The position numbers were made by a program, and so were the translations under genes. Below, one piece after another: positions 45,840 to 58,090 of a stretch of 64,000 nucleotides of DNA. The stretch covers positions 15,276,002 through 15,340,001 of the forward strand of contig OY987242.1 of the NCBI GenBank assembly GCA_963920765.1, written 5' to 3'. Under the pieces are notes generated by a model that saw only the letters and a list, made by a program, of their open reading frames with translations, made no database searches and was not told where the DNA came from. The stretch is from Ulota crispa. Lineage: Eukaryota > Streptophyta > Bryopsida > Orthotrichales > Orthotrichaceae. Within the stretch, counting starts at the first letter, position 1. Every line of letters starts with the position of its first letter.

Positions 45840-48800
45840 GCAAGTTATTGATGCTCAATGATTTTTTGGTATTTTTTAAAATTATTTTGCTTTTTTAAAC
45901 AGCCTCCAATTAGGTGTCTACCTTGGCCATTTTGGGGATTTTTAGTACTATTTTGGGTCTAAAAAAACTTTTCTAGGGTTATAAATCAACGGTGTTGTTT
46001 ATGGAGCATGCTTACATGCGTTTGTAGAAAGGTTTTGCAAAATTATAAATTCCATGGCATCTACATTGTCTCAAAGTGGGCATCCTACCTCCCTTCATTG
46101 GCAAAATATGAAGAAATTCCTCAGCAAAGCAATTGTACCATGTGAATGTGTTTAATGGATTTTCAAATGGATAGTTTTTATTTTGTTTTTTTGAATTAAT
46201 TTACTTTTTTCTAAAAAGCAAGAAAAAAATTGGCTTTTTGTTGGTGATTTTGTTTTGTGCATAACTTTTAGAATAAAAATTTACTAGGTCTAAATTTTCA
46301 CAAGTATGCTATTTTAAGTGCTTTACAAATTTTCCGTATTTTATTTTATTTAAAAAAAATTATTTCAAAAGCTCATAGTACTCTAGCTAGAGTACTACTT
46401 AGTACTAAAGGTGTTTGGGACAAAATTGGCAAGTCATTCTTGCAACTACCCTAATATCAAAGTGTTTAGAATGAATGTATTATTTTGATATCTTACAATA
46501 TGATGTTTCTAAATCAAGTTAATGAGTTCTAATTTTTTTTTGTAGCATCTTTTATTTAATACTAATCTTAAAAGAGTTGAGATAATCTTAGGGAATTGCT
46601 AAAGCAACAACTCCCCAAATTGTTAAAGCCACTCCCAAGGTGTGCAATGAGCATGAAATTTGAGAATTCAATGCTCTTTTTTTTATTTGGATTAAAAGAG
46701 CTGTTTCACATCTATCATTCTAGGGCTATGTCCATAAAATTTGGGGTTCTTTAATTTGCAATTGAAAATATAAGATTTTGGAATCACATAAAATGAAAGT
46801 ACATAAAAAATTAAAGGTGCAATAAAGGTTTAATAAAAATGTATATTTGTTCTTCTTCTTTCAATGAGGTGGTAATTCCATAATTATAGAAATGATGAAT
46901 CTCTTGGATTAAACGATTTAGCAATACCCTAATCATATTGTTCAATTGAGTTTTATACAAAACATTATAGCATTTAGGGATTTGAGTATCTTTTTTATTA
47001 ATCCTTTGATTGCAAAATGTTTTTTTTTTTAAATTTATTAATCCTTTGATTGCAGTTTTTTTATTTTTAAGAAAGTGCTGATTCTTGTAGTAATAAAAAG
47101 GTACTAATATGGTATGTTACTAGTTTATAGAACCATTGTACAGGTACTGTACAATAGCACATGACATTAAAAACACACCAAAAGTAAAATCTCACATATT
47201 TGTTCAAAACAGCTTTTGAAGGTCCAATTTTCAAAAATATGAAAGTCATTTTCAAAATTGTGTTATTGTTATTCCGTTCAAAAAAACCAAAACAAAAATA
47301 AAAATAAAATAGCAATTAGAGTGCAATTATTTTCTTTGGTGTTGAAAATTTTTAAATTCTACGTTTACTTTGAAATGTAAATGATCTTTTCCGCCGTCAT
47401 GGATATATTTGAAGTGTGATCTTTACTTTAGAAACTAAAGTCATGTTGGCTATACCACAGGCAGTTTTATTTTATAAACAACACACAATTAAACAAATTA
47501 TAAGCTTATAACTTAATCAATACATAATTTTGTAGTTTGTTCATAAGACGCAAAGAGTTTATAATCCAACAAAACAAGTATTACCTTAAGAATGTCAAAT
47601 CAATTGCCAATACTAAGGTAGCCGCATCCATTAGCATGACTGTCACCATGGGCGTCACTAACATCATAATTAAAAAAGCAAATGTTTATGAGTGAACTAA
47701 GTGATGGTTATGAGTAACAAAGTGATGGTTGTGGGTGACCAGTATGACGCTTTTGAGTACCCATCTCACTATTTAAGAACCAACAAGCCTTGTTTTTAGC
47801 ATCTCTTACACATGGTTCTTATAATTTCAGTGATTTAGCACTTTGAAAAATACCCACATAGACACGACTATGTGGATAACTTCTCAAACTAAATTAATAA
47901 TTTTGGTCCTTTGTTTCCAATCTAATGATATAATTTTTGCGCTTGTCCAACTACCCTAACCATGCAAAAGTGCTTAAACTCACGCTTATATGGGGCAGCT
48001 ACCTTATTTTTTCAGAATGAAATTTCAATTTCATAAAAGAAGACTCTATTTTTTAACTAAGGTTTCGATAATCCACAAGGTTGTTTGCAATGGTCAATTC
48101 ATTTATGAAACAAAAAAACACAAATTTGGATTGATAAACGTCAATCTTACTTTGCAAGTTCTTTGCACCACACACTTTTGAAATGTCATATGCATTTTTT
48201 ATACAAGTGAAAACATATTTTCATTGTACAAATTCAAAAGTATTTTAATCATGAATATTCATTGAAACAATAATTTAAACCATGTTCTTATTAAAAATGT
48301 TAATTATAATAATCTAAATATTTTTATGCCTGAATATAGACCAAAATGCCCATTTATGTACCGTATCAAATTAAAGAGGAATTTCAAAGGTCGTGTGAAG
48401 ATGACATGAATGATCCTTGCAAGGTAAAATATGATTCCTACTTCAAAAAAGAGCATATATGATTGCCTCAGCATTATATTCAAAAAACAAACTCTATACA
48501 AAAATAAATAAACAATTTTTTTTTGAGATACCCCTCATACAAATAGATAAACCCTTATAGCACATGCAACATTAAAAATCGTACATAAAATTTGAAGAGA
48601 CTAATTGTATGAAGCTTGAAAGCTCCTCTTATTTAATAAACCTGTTTCGTACAATATCAGTTACATCGTACCTTTAAATTTATTGGTTTTTTTAGTTTGC
48701 TTTCAACTCAAATTTTACTGTACTCAAAGTTTATAGTTTTCTTAGCACTTTATTTGTATGTAATTTATGAATCTAAAACTCTTGCTCTCAATTTCTCAAA

Positions 48801-49130
48801 CCATTACTCATCTTTTTGCTACTAATATTGATAAGTTTAGTCAACTGTGATAAATATAGTTTTAGAATTGCAACATTAAATTTTGGTGAAAACTTATGGA
48901 TAGGTTTGCAAAAAATCCTTTGTGGCATTCCATGGATGCTTCGTTGAAGTGCATAAATAAAAATAAAAGGTAGTGTCTTTGATTGTAATGGTCATTTATT
49001 GCCAATAAAAGGCCTATACCTTTAACAAAATAGGAATTATTAGCAACGCCAAGCACCAAAAAGGTTTTTGTATTTTTCATTGCCAATACATTTCCAAAAA
49101 TTTGGATTGACATCAGATATATACTTTTGG
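45840..49130. other. AT-rich intergenic DNA, no gene recognised
   Basis: Low-complexity and AT-rich throughout; no exon structure, RNA gene or paired transposon ends identified. Confidence 0.4.
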
Positions 49131-49135
49131 TCATT

Positions 49136-49619
49136 TTAACCCCTAAAGGAACATTGCCCCTTGCGGGACAAATGGGATTTTGGGCATGTACCTATAATCA
49201 AACTACTTTGTGCATTTTGCTAAAATTTTATGGAAGATGGGGAATTCAAAGATTTACATGAGCATTTAATTTTTCTTCATTCCAACATTTATTGAAGAAG
49301 TTATGCATGAATTTCAAGAAAACAAGGGAGGGCAGGCAGTCCAAGCATCCCAAATAACTCTTTTTTTTAAATGTAGTCTTTAAAGAAGTCTTTTGGACTA
49401 CATGAGTTGCCACTTCTCTTCTAGTTTTGATAAATTTTTGCATAACTTCTTCAATAAATGTCGGAATGAAGAAGGAATTAGATGCTTATACAAATCTTTG
49501 AATTCCCCGTTTTCCATAAAAGTTTCAAAAAATCACACAAAGCAATTTAGCTGTAAGTACATGCCCAAAATCCCATTTGTCCCCTAAGGGGACAATGGTC
49601 CTTGAGGCATCAATGTTAA
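49136..49619. mobile_element. piggyBac-like foldback element
   Basis: Left TTAACCCCTAAAGGAACATT. The left arm (GGGACAAATGGGATTTTGGG, CATGTAC, AACTTCTTCAATAAATG-type blocks) recurs inverted on the right (ATGCCCAAAATCCCATTTGT, CCCCTAAGGGGACAATGGTC). The arms are about 200 bp, so nearly the whole element is a hairpin. The right tip is worn (CTTGAGGCATCAATG before TTAA). Confidence 0.75.
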
Positions 49620-49902
49620 CATTGCTTGATAACTATATACAATATTGAAATAAGCAAATTGTAATACATATTGCCAAAGTGAGGTTTCAATACATAATGT
49701 AAAACAAAATGTACACATGGAGTTTGCCTATTAGTAGTGGGCCTTATTTCAAATGTTAACTACAAAAGTTACAATACTCCAAATGTCATGGTTTTGGTAT
49801 TATTTGAAAGATAATTGATTCAAGGTTTTATATCAAGTTCCAAATTCCTAAATGAGTGAAGTATGTGTTAGTTATCAGGGTTTCAATGAAGTAAAGTCAA
49901 GG

Positions 49903-50134
49903 TTAACCCCTTGAAGGGCCCTTGGGCTTTGGAGCTACGGTACCAAATACGGTCGCAACCAATATTCAAAAGTTTGAATCAGCTGGAAATTAAGTGTTAC
50001 AACCACACATATTGAAGGGTTGTATGATGGTGGGTGCATGAAAAATTTGGAAAGCCCTCAAAGCATCTCAAATATGTATGTACATACGACCATACATACG
50101 GCCGCAAAGGGCTTTCGGGCCATTCAGGGGTTAA
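49903..50134. mobile_element. piggyBac-like nonautonomous element, 232 bp
   Basis: Left TTAACCCCTTGAAGGGCCC, right GGGCCATTCAGGGGTTAA. A second inner pair (GAAGGGCCCTTGGGC; GCAAAGGGCTTTCGGGCC) extends the terminal repeats. It is noncoding. Confidence 0.8.
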
Positions 50135-50520
50135 GCTCAAATTTGAAATTGCCTTATTATCACCTTCCTAAAGATTTTTGTTGTTATTCATGACCATATT
50201 TTGTCATTTTCATTTTTTGACTTCTTCCTTTCCTTGACCTTTGTGGTCATCCATAACTGGTAGCTAAGGTGACAAGTTTTGGTTGTTCTTGGTATTTTGC
50301 AATTGACATTGCTATTGCTAAGGTGTTGGGGCAATAAATTGTATGGCTACCTGAGGTCTTCATGGCTAATACGCTCTATCTTTTGCACACTTGTTCAACT
50401 AGAAAAAAATTGCACTTATAAATAAAGGACTCTAAGACCTTTCTTGCAATTTGTGTAAGTCCAAATTTGAAACTAAGTCCTAAATGATATGGATTTTTGA
50501 AGATAGAGAGGTGATAATAG

Positions 50521-50662
50521 CACTACAAGGAAACCATAGTCAAATTTACAAAAAGTTGACAAAGATTGTGATCTAAACTATAATATATTCTAAAGTATAT
50601 TGTAGATTAGGTCATAATCTTTGTTAACTTTTTGTAGATTTGAACATGGTTTCATTGTGGTG
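50521..50662. mobile_element. CACTA-type MITE, 142 bp
   Basis: Starts CACTACAAGGAAACCATAG, ends with the inverse GGTTTCATTGTGGTG. TAG on both sides (50518-50520, 50663-50665) is the 3-bp duplication expected of CACTA. The element is one near-perfect hairpin (CAAATTTACAAAAAGTT with AACTTTTTGTAGATTTG). Confidence 0.85.
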
Positions 50663-50689
50663 TAGGGGCGGAGTGATTATAGGGTAAAC

Positions 50690-51200
50690 TACTTGTAGTC
50701 CATGAACCAAAATTGTTGTTGCCCCCTTTCCCCATTCAAAGAACTTGGCATATTATAGAATACAAATAGCATTTTATTGTCTTTGCATAATTGATATTTA
50801 ATTTGTACTAGCAATCACAAATAAGCAGACCAATTTTCAATTCCAAAAAACCAAAGCCCAATTTTTGATGAATTATTTTATATATTAACCACAAGTTTGC
50901 ATGGTAATTAATTGAAATATATTGGTGATGAATTTTTAAAATTTGATTGCATGGATGTAGGAAACATCCATACGCACATCTTTTGTTGTAGCAAGCATCT
51001 TCAAAAAAGCTTCAAATTTCTTTTATACATATTTCAAAAAAGACCATTCTTTATGCTAATTAGATTGTTGTATATGATTCATACATTATTAATGCATTTT
51101 TACCTTTGAGCACAATGATAATCTTACTTTGCCAAAAAAAACTAACCACAAAATAGAGATATCTATTTTACAAAAATTGGCCATATATGCAAAAATCATT
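50690..51200. mobile_element. Foldback family, partial copy
   Basis: Collinear with the left arm and spacer of 38572-39444 (CATTCAAAGAA, GCATTTTATTGTC, TGGTAATTAATTGAAA, GAAACATCCATACGCACATC, AAGCATCTTCAAAAAAGC), but the inverted right arm is missing. Confidence 0.7.
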
Positions 51201-51209
51201 GTCTGAGGA

Positions 51210-53205
51210 CTGTACAAACAAGTAAAGGATCCATTGTTAGTAACATTATAAAAAAAAAGGTGTGTTGATGTTTTCTTCAAATTTTGCAAGTTTATTAGAT
51301 AATTCTCATTAAATTCTTGGTTGGGAGCGTTGACAAAAATCAATACACAAGTGTCACTATACTATAGTTGGACTCTAAATAGTAAACACAATCCAATCTC
51401 TTTGATGCAATGCTGATTGCTGTTTTAAGGACATTGAATATTGTCTCAATATTATTCTCATATCTGTGGATTTGTACTTTAGTGTACTTGTGGGTGTTAT
51501 TTGAGTTTTATTCAATAAGAAGATTTGGGGTTCAATATTTCATCTAAAACACATTTTCACAGTGATTAGTTTCCACATTTGGTAAAGGCAACGACAAGGG
51601 ATGCTTTAAGTTACTTTATTTAAAGAAAACATTGAACATGATATAGTAACATTTATTTTTTCACACTATTTTTTTGTGTACAATAAATTAGGTGATGTTT
51701 TAATATTTCAGATAAATAGAAACATATATATTATCATTGATTTAGCAGTTCTTCCTTCATATGTTAGTAATATGCATTCTTGTTCTAAAACATACACCAC
51801 TTTTGTGTGAAGGCCAAATTGAGAGTTAAATACGAGTAGTAATGAACATGTCTACTTTATAGAAGATATTATGTACAATATTGTTCAAGTTTTATTAGAG
51901 TATCCTCCATGTTAAAAAATAATTTACAACATCAATTCAATATATTGTTATATACCACTCCTACATAGGATCCAATGTATGGCATTCACTTCCATCACCT
52001 TTGAATCAATGTGTAGTATCAATCAAACATATGTTGTATGTACATCCTAAAAAAAACTGGTTAATCTATTTAAAGAAATAGTTAGAAGCTCATATCTAAA
52101 TTGTTTTTCAATAATGCAACAATGATATTCTAAACAAAATAGAAAAACAAAAGTTGAAGCATATTATAAACAAAAATATACTAAGTCCGTGAAGATTGTA
52201 AAATATATGATCCTAAAAATCATTTTATTGTATTTAGAAGAGTTAAATACTGTCAAAGGAAGGATGTAAATAAGATTAGCGAAGACATGTTTTGACATGA
52301 GGGCTTTCTCATCTTGAATCCAAGATTATTTAATGATGAACTTTAGATTCTTTCAAAAGACATTACAGTCTTCAAAAGGATCTTAAATTTTATAGGAATC
52401 ACTAAGATACTTGAGAAGATACTTCAAGAAGCATACATGTATGAATTCAAGGAGGTATTGAGTTATTTCAAGTGAATAAATTAGGAATTCAAGTGGTTGT
52501 GTAAAATACCATGTAGATAACCATGGGTTGTAATGAGGTTTGCCACAGTGAAAAAAAAAATACATAAGCTTACATATTTGTTTGTAGTGTGATTTGCTCT
52601 CAACACCATACGTACTGCACTAAAGGCATTGTGCTAAGGTTGAAAATGGTAAAAAAAGAAATAAAATTCAAGGATGAATTTTAAGAATATGGTTAGAATG
52701 ATGTAAGGCAAATGCTTGTAGCATGTTTTCACTCAAATAAAAACCAATTCAAATTTTTTTGAAAACTTGCAAATTTTGTTTGTTGGTTATTCAAATATAT
52801 ATGCTATCTAAAATTCAATTATTTACAATTAATATGATTAGCAAAATAACAAAATTGAAATAACAAAATTTCCTTAGGAGCATACTAAACTAGTTACAAA
52901 TTATATATTGAATGTACATTATATTACAATGAGTTAATTATGCTACACTTAACTAATTCCAAACTATACAAGCATATCTAGACTGTACTTGGTCATGGTG
53001 ATTGAAAACTATTATGTTGTCATGGAGTGGTGGTCAATTATGTATTTAATAACTTCAAAGTCAATTGGTTTTTTGGCATTTTAACTACCTCAAATAGTCA
53101 AATCTCCTTGATCATCGGCATGTGTGCTAACCCTATTGATCTATTGGTTGGCTACAGTAATTGAAGGATGCCATCTAAAGGAAATTTGGTTGGTGGAATG
53201 GCGTT
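51210..53205. other. AT-rich intergenic DNA, no gene recognised
   Basis: Strongly AT-rich; no supported features. Confidence 0.4.
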
Positions 53206-53213
53206 GATAGTTA

Positions 53214-53714
53214 GAGCATCTCCACCGGTTGGCCGGTGGAATGACATGCCACATAGCTCAGCCCAACCTTTTCATGAAGAATTAGTTCTTGATAAAAATT
53301 TAGTGTCCATTGGATCGCATTGAGGAAGACGCAGTACAAGGTTTGTAATTAATAATTCTACCAAAATTAGCTAATTCTAAGGGCATCTTTGCCACGGGAG
53401 CAAGGACTTGATGGACATGTCAATAGTTTGAGAAATTCTTGAGAAAAATTGTGGGGCCTGAGTAAGGGCAGTGAAACGTGTGGGGTCTCGGACGTCACCA
53501 ACCATGGGAGCAATAGATAGAAGTGTCAAAGCCACAATTCTAGCGCTTTAGTAATGCAAACTACTTTGGCAGCTGAGAGTGCCCAGAGTTTTATTTGGAG
53601 CGGCTCGGCAAAAATCTACCATTGCCATGTCATTGTTGGACATTATCACATCTGAAACAACCCTTATGCCACGATAAGTCATAGGCCAGAGCCAATTGAC
53701 TGGTAGAGATGCTC
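53214..53714. mobile_element. Harbinger/Tourist-type MITE, 501 bp
   Basis: GAGCATCTCCACCGGTTGGC at the left, GCCAATTGACTGGTAGAGAT then GCTC at the right, TTA on both sides (53211-53213, 53715-53717). Same terminal family as 112-550. It is noncoding. Confidence 0.85.
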
Positions 53715-53719
53715 TTAGC

Positions 53720-55245
53720 TGGCATTTGAAAGCAAAAGCTCTAAGATTTGTAGAAAATTTGATAAAACTTGTAGTTGTAATCTTCTGGTAGGATTAGTGC
53801 AAAGTAAAAATCCTAAACCATGACATTTTAATTTTGTCAATATTAATTGTGTGGAAGTTGTGTATCATCAAACCCAATTCAATTTAGATGAATTGGGAGG
53901 AGGGTGATGGCACGATCAGGGTACCCCTAAAAGGGCCTACCGAGCCTACCTCTGGACAGGACTATTATTTCACTTGCACTAGTGAGTCCTGATTATTTTT
54001 GTTTAGTGAAAAAATTGAACTTGCAAGTGATGAGATATTTTTCTTAAGCTTTCCTTACATTAAGACATTCATTTAGAAAGTGTTCCTTCCATCAAAAGGA
54101 CTTTCTTGATTTTGTTTCACACCATAAAAGTGATTAGAACCCAAATGTCCTCATCAAGACTTTTTTTTACTTGTCATTTGTAATGGCTGCCTAAAATAAA
54201 TTATTAACATTTTAATAATTTTGACCATATGTGCACCTAGAAACAAGTTTATGTGCATGCTTTTGCCACTTAAAAAAAAAAAAAAAAAAAAAAAACATAT
54301 TTTTGATGTTCTTTATTGGAGGTGGAAAAGCTAGCATGAAATTGTCCCTAAAAGAATTCATAACAACTAGTTTTAATAACGTATGGACTAATATACTTTA
54401 AATTCATGGACCATAGAAGCTTGCACAACTATAAATGCATTAACCTAATTCCTACTAACCAAATTTGTAGTCCGGATGAGTCTTTTACTTCATTTTGATG
54501 AAATGAGACAAGTCCGGAACTCCTCACAAAATCACTCATTTGGACTTGATAATATTCATCATTTGGAAAAATGTATTTTTTCCTACTAATTTACAAGTAT
54601 AAGCAACTTCTTGCCAAAAATTAAACAGTAAAGCACTATCTATTAAGACATAATAAGTAGCAAAAGTATCATGGGTATGGCCAAATTAGGCCAAAGTAGT
54701 CCTTTCTGATTACCTCGATTGTGCCATCACCCAAGATCTTTGACCTTCATGTTGTAAAGAGCTATACTACATACCAAATATATTTTAGAAACAAAATTTT
54801 CAAATTTGGATTGGCCACCTATCTAAGGATTACCCCACGTAATTCATAAACATCATTTACCATTAAATAATAAAAAGGTTGTGTGTGTGCACAACTTGAC
54901 CGTTAAGTAATTCAACAAATGTTATATGTGGCAACAGGTGGCAAGGGGGACAAAAGTGCATTTTTAGTTCAATGTTCATTTAAAAACAACGTAAAACACA
55001 AGTTTAACCAAAGTAAAAACTGGACAAAATTAAAAGCCCAAAAATTATAAATGATTTAAAAAATATATAATCTTAACCTATGCTAAATGGAGTCACCATT
55101 GTTTATTTAGCTTTGCTAAATGGGGCAACAAACTAGTAAATTAATAAAACTTCCAACTTCTCTTAGGTTCATCACATGATTTTGTACTTTTTCACTTTAG
55201 TTTGCCCAATATTAGTCAAAGCATAACATTTAGTAGCACTCTTGG
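53720..55245. other. AT-rich intergenic DNA with a poly-A run
   Basis: Includes an A run of about 23 (54272-54294), which could be the tail of an old retroposed sequence, though nothing recognisable lies beside it. No gene supported. Confidence 0.4.
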
Positions 55246-55398
55246 AGCGTGCCCTCTCTCCAAGAGAATGGTGTGGAATATTCCACTCCCTTCTTTAGCT
55301 ATGGGGACACTTGGCTGAATTTGTCAGAGTTTATGAAAGGGAGGCTTAGTTCAGTGCACACACGTCGAGGGGGCCAGACGTATCAGAAAATTATATTA

Positions 55399-55632
55399 AA
55401 TTTTTTTTTGTTTTTTTTTGTTTTTTTGTTTTTTGTTTTTTTTTGTTTTTTTTGTTTTTTGTTTTTTTTTGTTTTTTTTGTTTTTTGTTTTTTTTTGTTT
55501 TTGTTTTTTGTTTTTGTTTTGTTTTTGTTTTTTGTTTTTTTGTTTCTTTTTTTGTTTTGTTTTGTTTGTTTTGTTTTGTTTTTTTTGTTTTGTTTTTTTT
55601 GTTTTGTTTTGTTTTGTTTTGTTTTGTTTTTG
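55399..55632 (+). repeat. 233-bp G/T-only tract, (T3-9 G)n
   Basis: Only T and G occur, with a single C near 55545; G recurs every 4-9 bases, trending from long T runs to GTTTT. The Phe/Cys-rich and Lys/Asn-rich frames across it are artefacts of the composition. Confidence 0.95.
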
Positions 55633-55795
55633 TTGCCAAGATGAAGTTCGTGGATGATACTTGAAGAGAGGGAGAGGCAGCCTCTCTTCAGGCTACTGAA
55701 TGTTATGATGTGACGTGAGTATTGTACTATCAATTTTTGATTACAAAAATGACGTAAGTTCAAAGTGTAATAAACTTTGTCATTTATGGATGGAT

Positions 55796-56337
55796 TTAAC
55801 TCCTAAAGGCCCAAGGGGTAAGGGAAAAACATAGATGTGTTATAAAATAATACTTTTGTAATTTTGATGATGTTTGCTGCAATAGAGAAAATAAGAATCA
55901 TAATGTTTAGTGATTATCTATATGGTCAAACACTCAAAAAAATTCAAATTTTTATGTATTGAATTTAGAAGCATTTACCATTTAATAATCACCAAAATTA
56001 CAACTTTTACTCATAGATTTCAAAATTTGGTGTGATTGGTTAAAAATGGACAATCTATCCTAAACTTCAAAAATGTGATCTTTTGAAAGGACACAACATC
56101 ATTAGTGTCCCAAAATAGTAGATTTTACAACACTAGCAAATATTGAAGTGTTTATATTTGAAAAATTTTCTTTGGTGGAGTTTGACTTGAATTAACATGA
56201 TTAAAGTTAAGTTGGAAAGTAGACTTGATTTTCTATTGCAAATTTTATTTTTTTTGAAAAAAGCTTTTTAAAATCTCGGGCAGCTGGAAAAAAATGAGTA
56301 GCGACCAAAAAATGATTGATTGAGCACTTAAGGGTTG
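55796..56337. mobile_element. piggyBac-like element, worn right end
   Basis: Left TTAACTCCTAAAGGCCCAAG, right GAGCACTTAAGGGTTGTAA. Only the left TTAA is intact. It is noncoding. Confidence 0.5.
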
Positions 56338-56710
56338 TAAATTTTAACAATAAATCATATAATTGAATGCCAAACACTTAATATACTTGTATGACATTAT
56401 TATTGTAATTGAGCGGGATGGATGAAATCTCATTATGAAAATAGTAGTGTAATATTATTGTAAGGAAATTTTTTATGGATACCCTTGCAGTTTTCCATAT
56501 TTGTATAGATATCATTGGTTTTTTGGACACATACATTTGGACCATAATTTTTAAGCGTTTGATGTGCATGTCACTTCTTACTTCCTTGTACACATGTTAC
56601 TTCTTTTCTATTCTATTGCACTCCTTATTTTAACATTATCATGAAGAAAGTAACATGGACAACAAAACAAATGTCTGAAAATTACAATCCAAGGATATTT
56701 GTGCAATTTC

Positions 56711-56957
56711 TTAACCCCTAAAGGATGTTGCCTACCAAAAGTGTTGTTTGTATTTGTACAAGAACCATTTTGTACGTAAAGAAATGACTATATGACAAAT
56801 GTTAAAAATTTCCCAAAAAATCCTAGTTGACAAATAGTATGTCTATGACTTGGCTTGAAACTTACAACTCCAATGGGGTTCATGTGCTATCCAAATACCC
56901 CATCCATATACAACTTGGTAGTCTGTATACAAAACAGCAACATCCTTTAGGGGTTAA
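56711..56957. mobile_element. piggyBac-like element E1 of the nested stack
   Basis: TTAACCCCTAAAGGATGTTGC on the left and CAACATCCTTTAGGGGTTAA on the right: long, nearly perfect termini. It is 247 bp. Its right TTAA is shared with the next element. Confidence 0.88.
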
Positions 56958-57183
56958 GCACCCCATTGACAGTATACTGTCAACGGGGCCCACAACTTCA
57001 TCTCATTTATAAAAAAAATTGTACAGTGAAAACAGCTATGGTTGGTCCCCATCAATAGAGAATGTAGTCATTTTTCAAATCCTATGGTCACTTTTTCTGA
57101 ATGTAATTTTCCAAGTTGTGGTGGCCATTAAACCCCCCATTTTCTCTTAAATCCAAAAATAACTCTGGGTGCTCAGGGGTTAA
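56954..57183. mobile_element. piggyBac-like element E2 of the nested stack
   Basis: The right end GGGTGCTCAGGGGTTAA is complete. The left end reads TTAAGCACCCC, missing the seven bases (CCCCTGA) expected between TTAA and GCACCC. It shares TTAA with both neighbours. Confidence 0.75.
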
Positions 57184-57421
57184 TCCTTAAACAACGAGGC
57201 AGCCCTTTGCGACCAATACAATACAATGTATTTTTCTTGTATTCGGAGTGCATCCACACCTTTATTACATTTGAGATCAACAAAGAAGTTAGAATATAAA
57301 TCAATGTAGTTCTAGTGAGGTAGTTAAGATCCCAAATTAAAACTTTTTGTTGGTAGCAAATGCCAGTTATACAGCAATGTACACCATATATATAATAGTA
57401 GCCTTGTCCTTTAATGGTTAA
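57180..57421. mobile_element. piggyBac-like element E3 of the nested stack
   Basis: Left TTAATCCTTAAACAACGAGG, right CCTTGTCCTTTAATGGTTAA; 242 bp. The first bases after TTAA have drifted from CCC. Confidence 0.75.
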
Positions 57422-57481
57422 AAACCAAGAATATGTATACAAATACGGCAAACTTCAGGGGTATCCATAAAATTTTCCCTT

Positions 57482-58090
57482 ATTGTAATTGGGTGCGATT
57501 GATAATACCTGTAGGGTAAGTTACCCCGTCCTTCCTTTGCAAAGGCCAATGAGTGCCTTTCCTCCTTTTTCTGCCACGTACCGGTAGCCACACATCCCCG
57601 TCTAATGAAAGAGGTCACATCTTTCTCGTGACGACTGGCACCCCAGATCTACAGGTGTAATACATTTTTCCGACCCCGCTTCTAAGCCCGACAATCTACG
57701 AAAGAATACTAGATTCGGTAGATTCAGAAGACCGGGTGGGCACCGGAGCCCGGTGTTTGCGTGTCCGTGTGTCGGTCACCTTCGGAAGCGCGGAGGCTGC
57801 ACAGAACTCTAGGAATGGCGCCGATCACGGCGCAAAACACTTGCAGATTTCTACAAAATTTTGTACGAGTCACTCCACGATAATCCTCTTCCCATCCTCT
57901 TGCGATTAGGTTATTTGACCAGCATTTTGATTGCGAATTATCTCAATTCCGGTGATCAATGGCAACGCTGGAGCCGATGGAGGTTTAATTAGTTTGTTTG
58001 AAGCCCTAAGCGACATAAGCTTTGCGCATTTGTTGTTAGGTAGAAGAGTAGAAACGTCGATTGGATTTGGAACAGACGAGTACTACTATC
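57482..58090 (+). promoter_or_regulatory. Presumed promoter and leader of the DUF1640 gene
   Basis: Composition rises from AT-rich repeat to moderate GC from about 57520, as expected for a promoter and 5' leader. The first base of the transcript cannot be set from sequence alone. No clear TATA box was singled out. Confidence 0.4.

Larger units (their letters stand above)
56463..57478. mobile_element. MITE family B, copy split by three TTAA elements
   Basis: Left end GGAAATTTTTTATGGATACC, right end GGGTATCCATAAAATTTTCC. The left part runs to GTGCAATTTC at 56710 and resumes at AAAACCAAGAATATG after 57417, which in the intact copy (11502-11947) are contiguous (GCAATTTTTGAAAAACCAAG). The gap holds three TTAA-bounded elements, so the host is older than they are. 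Confidence 0.8.

Noticed and set aside
53925..53945. CCCCTAAAAGGGCC, resembling a TTAA-element end
   Set aside because: There is no TTAA beside it and no partner end; treated as chance.
55383..55763. Lys/Asn-rich and Phe/Cys-rich frames across the G/T tract
   Set aside because: They are products of a simple repeat.
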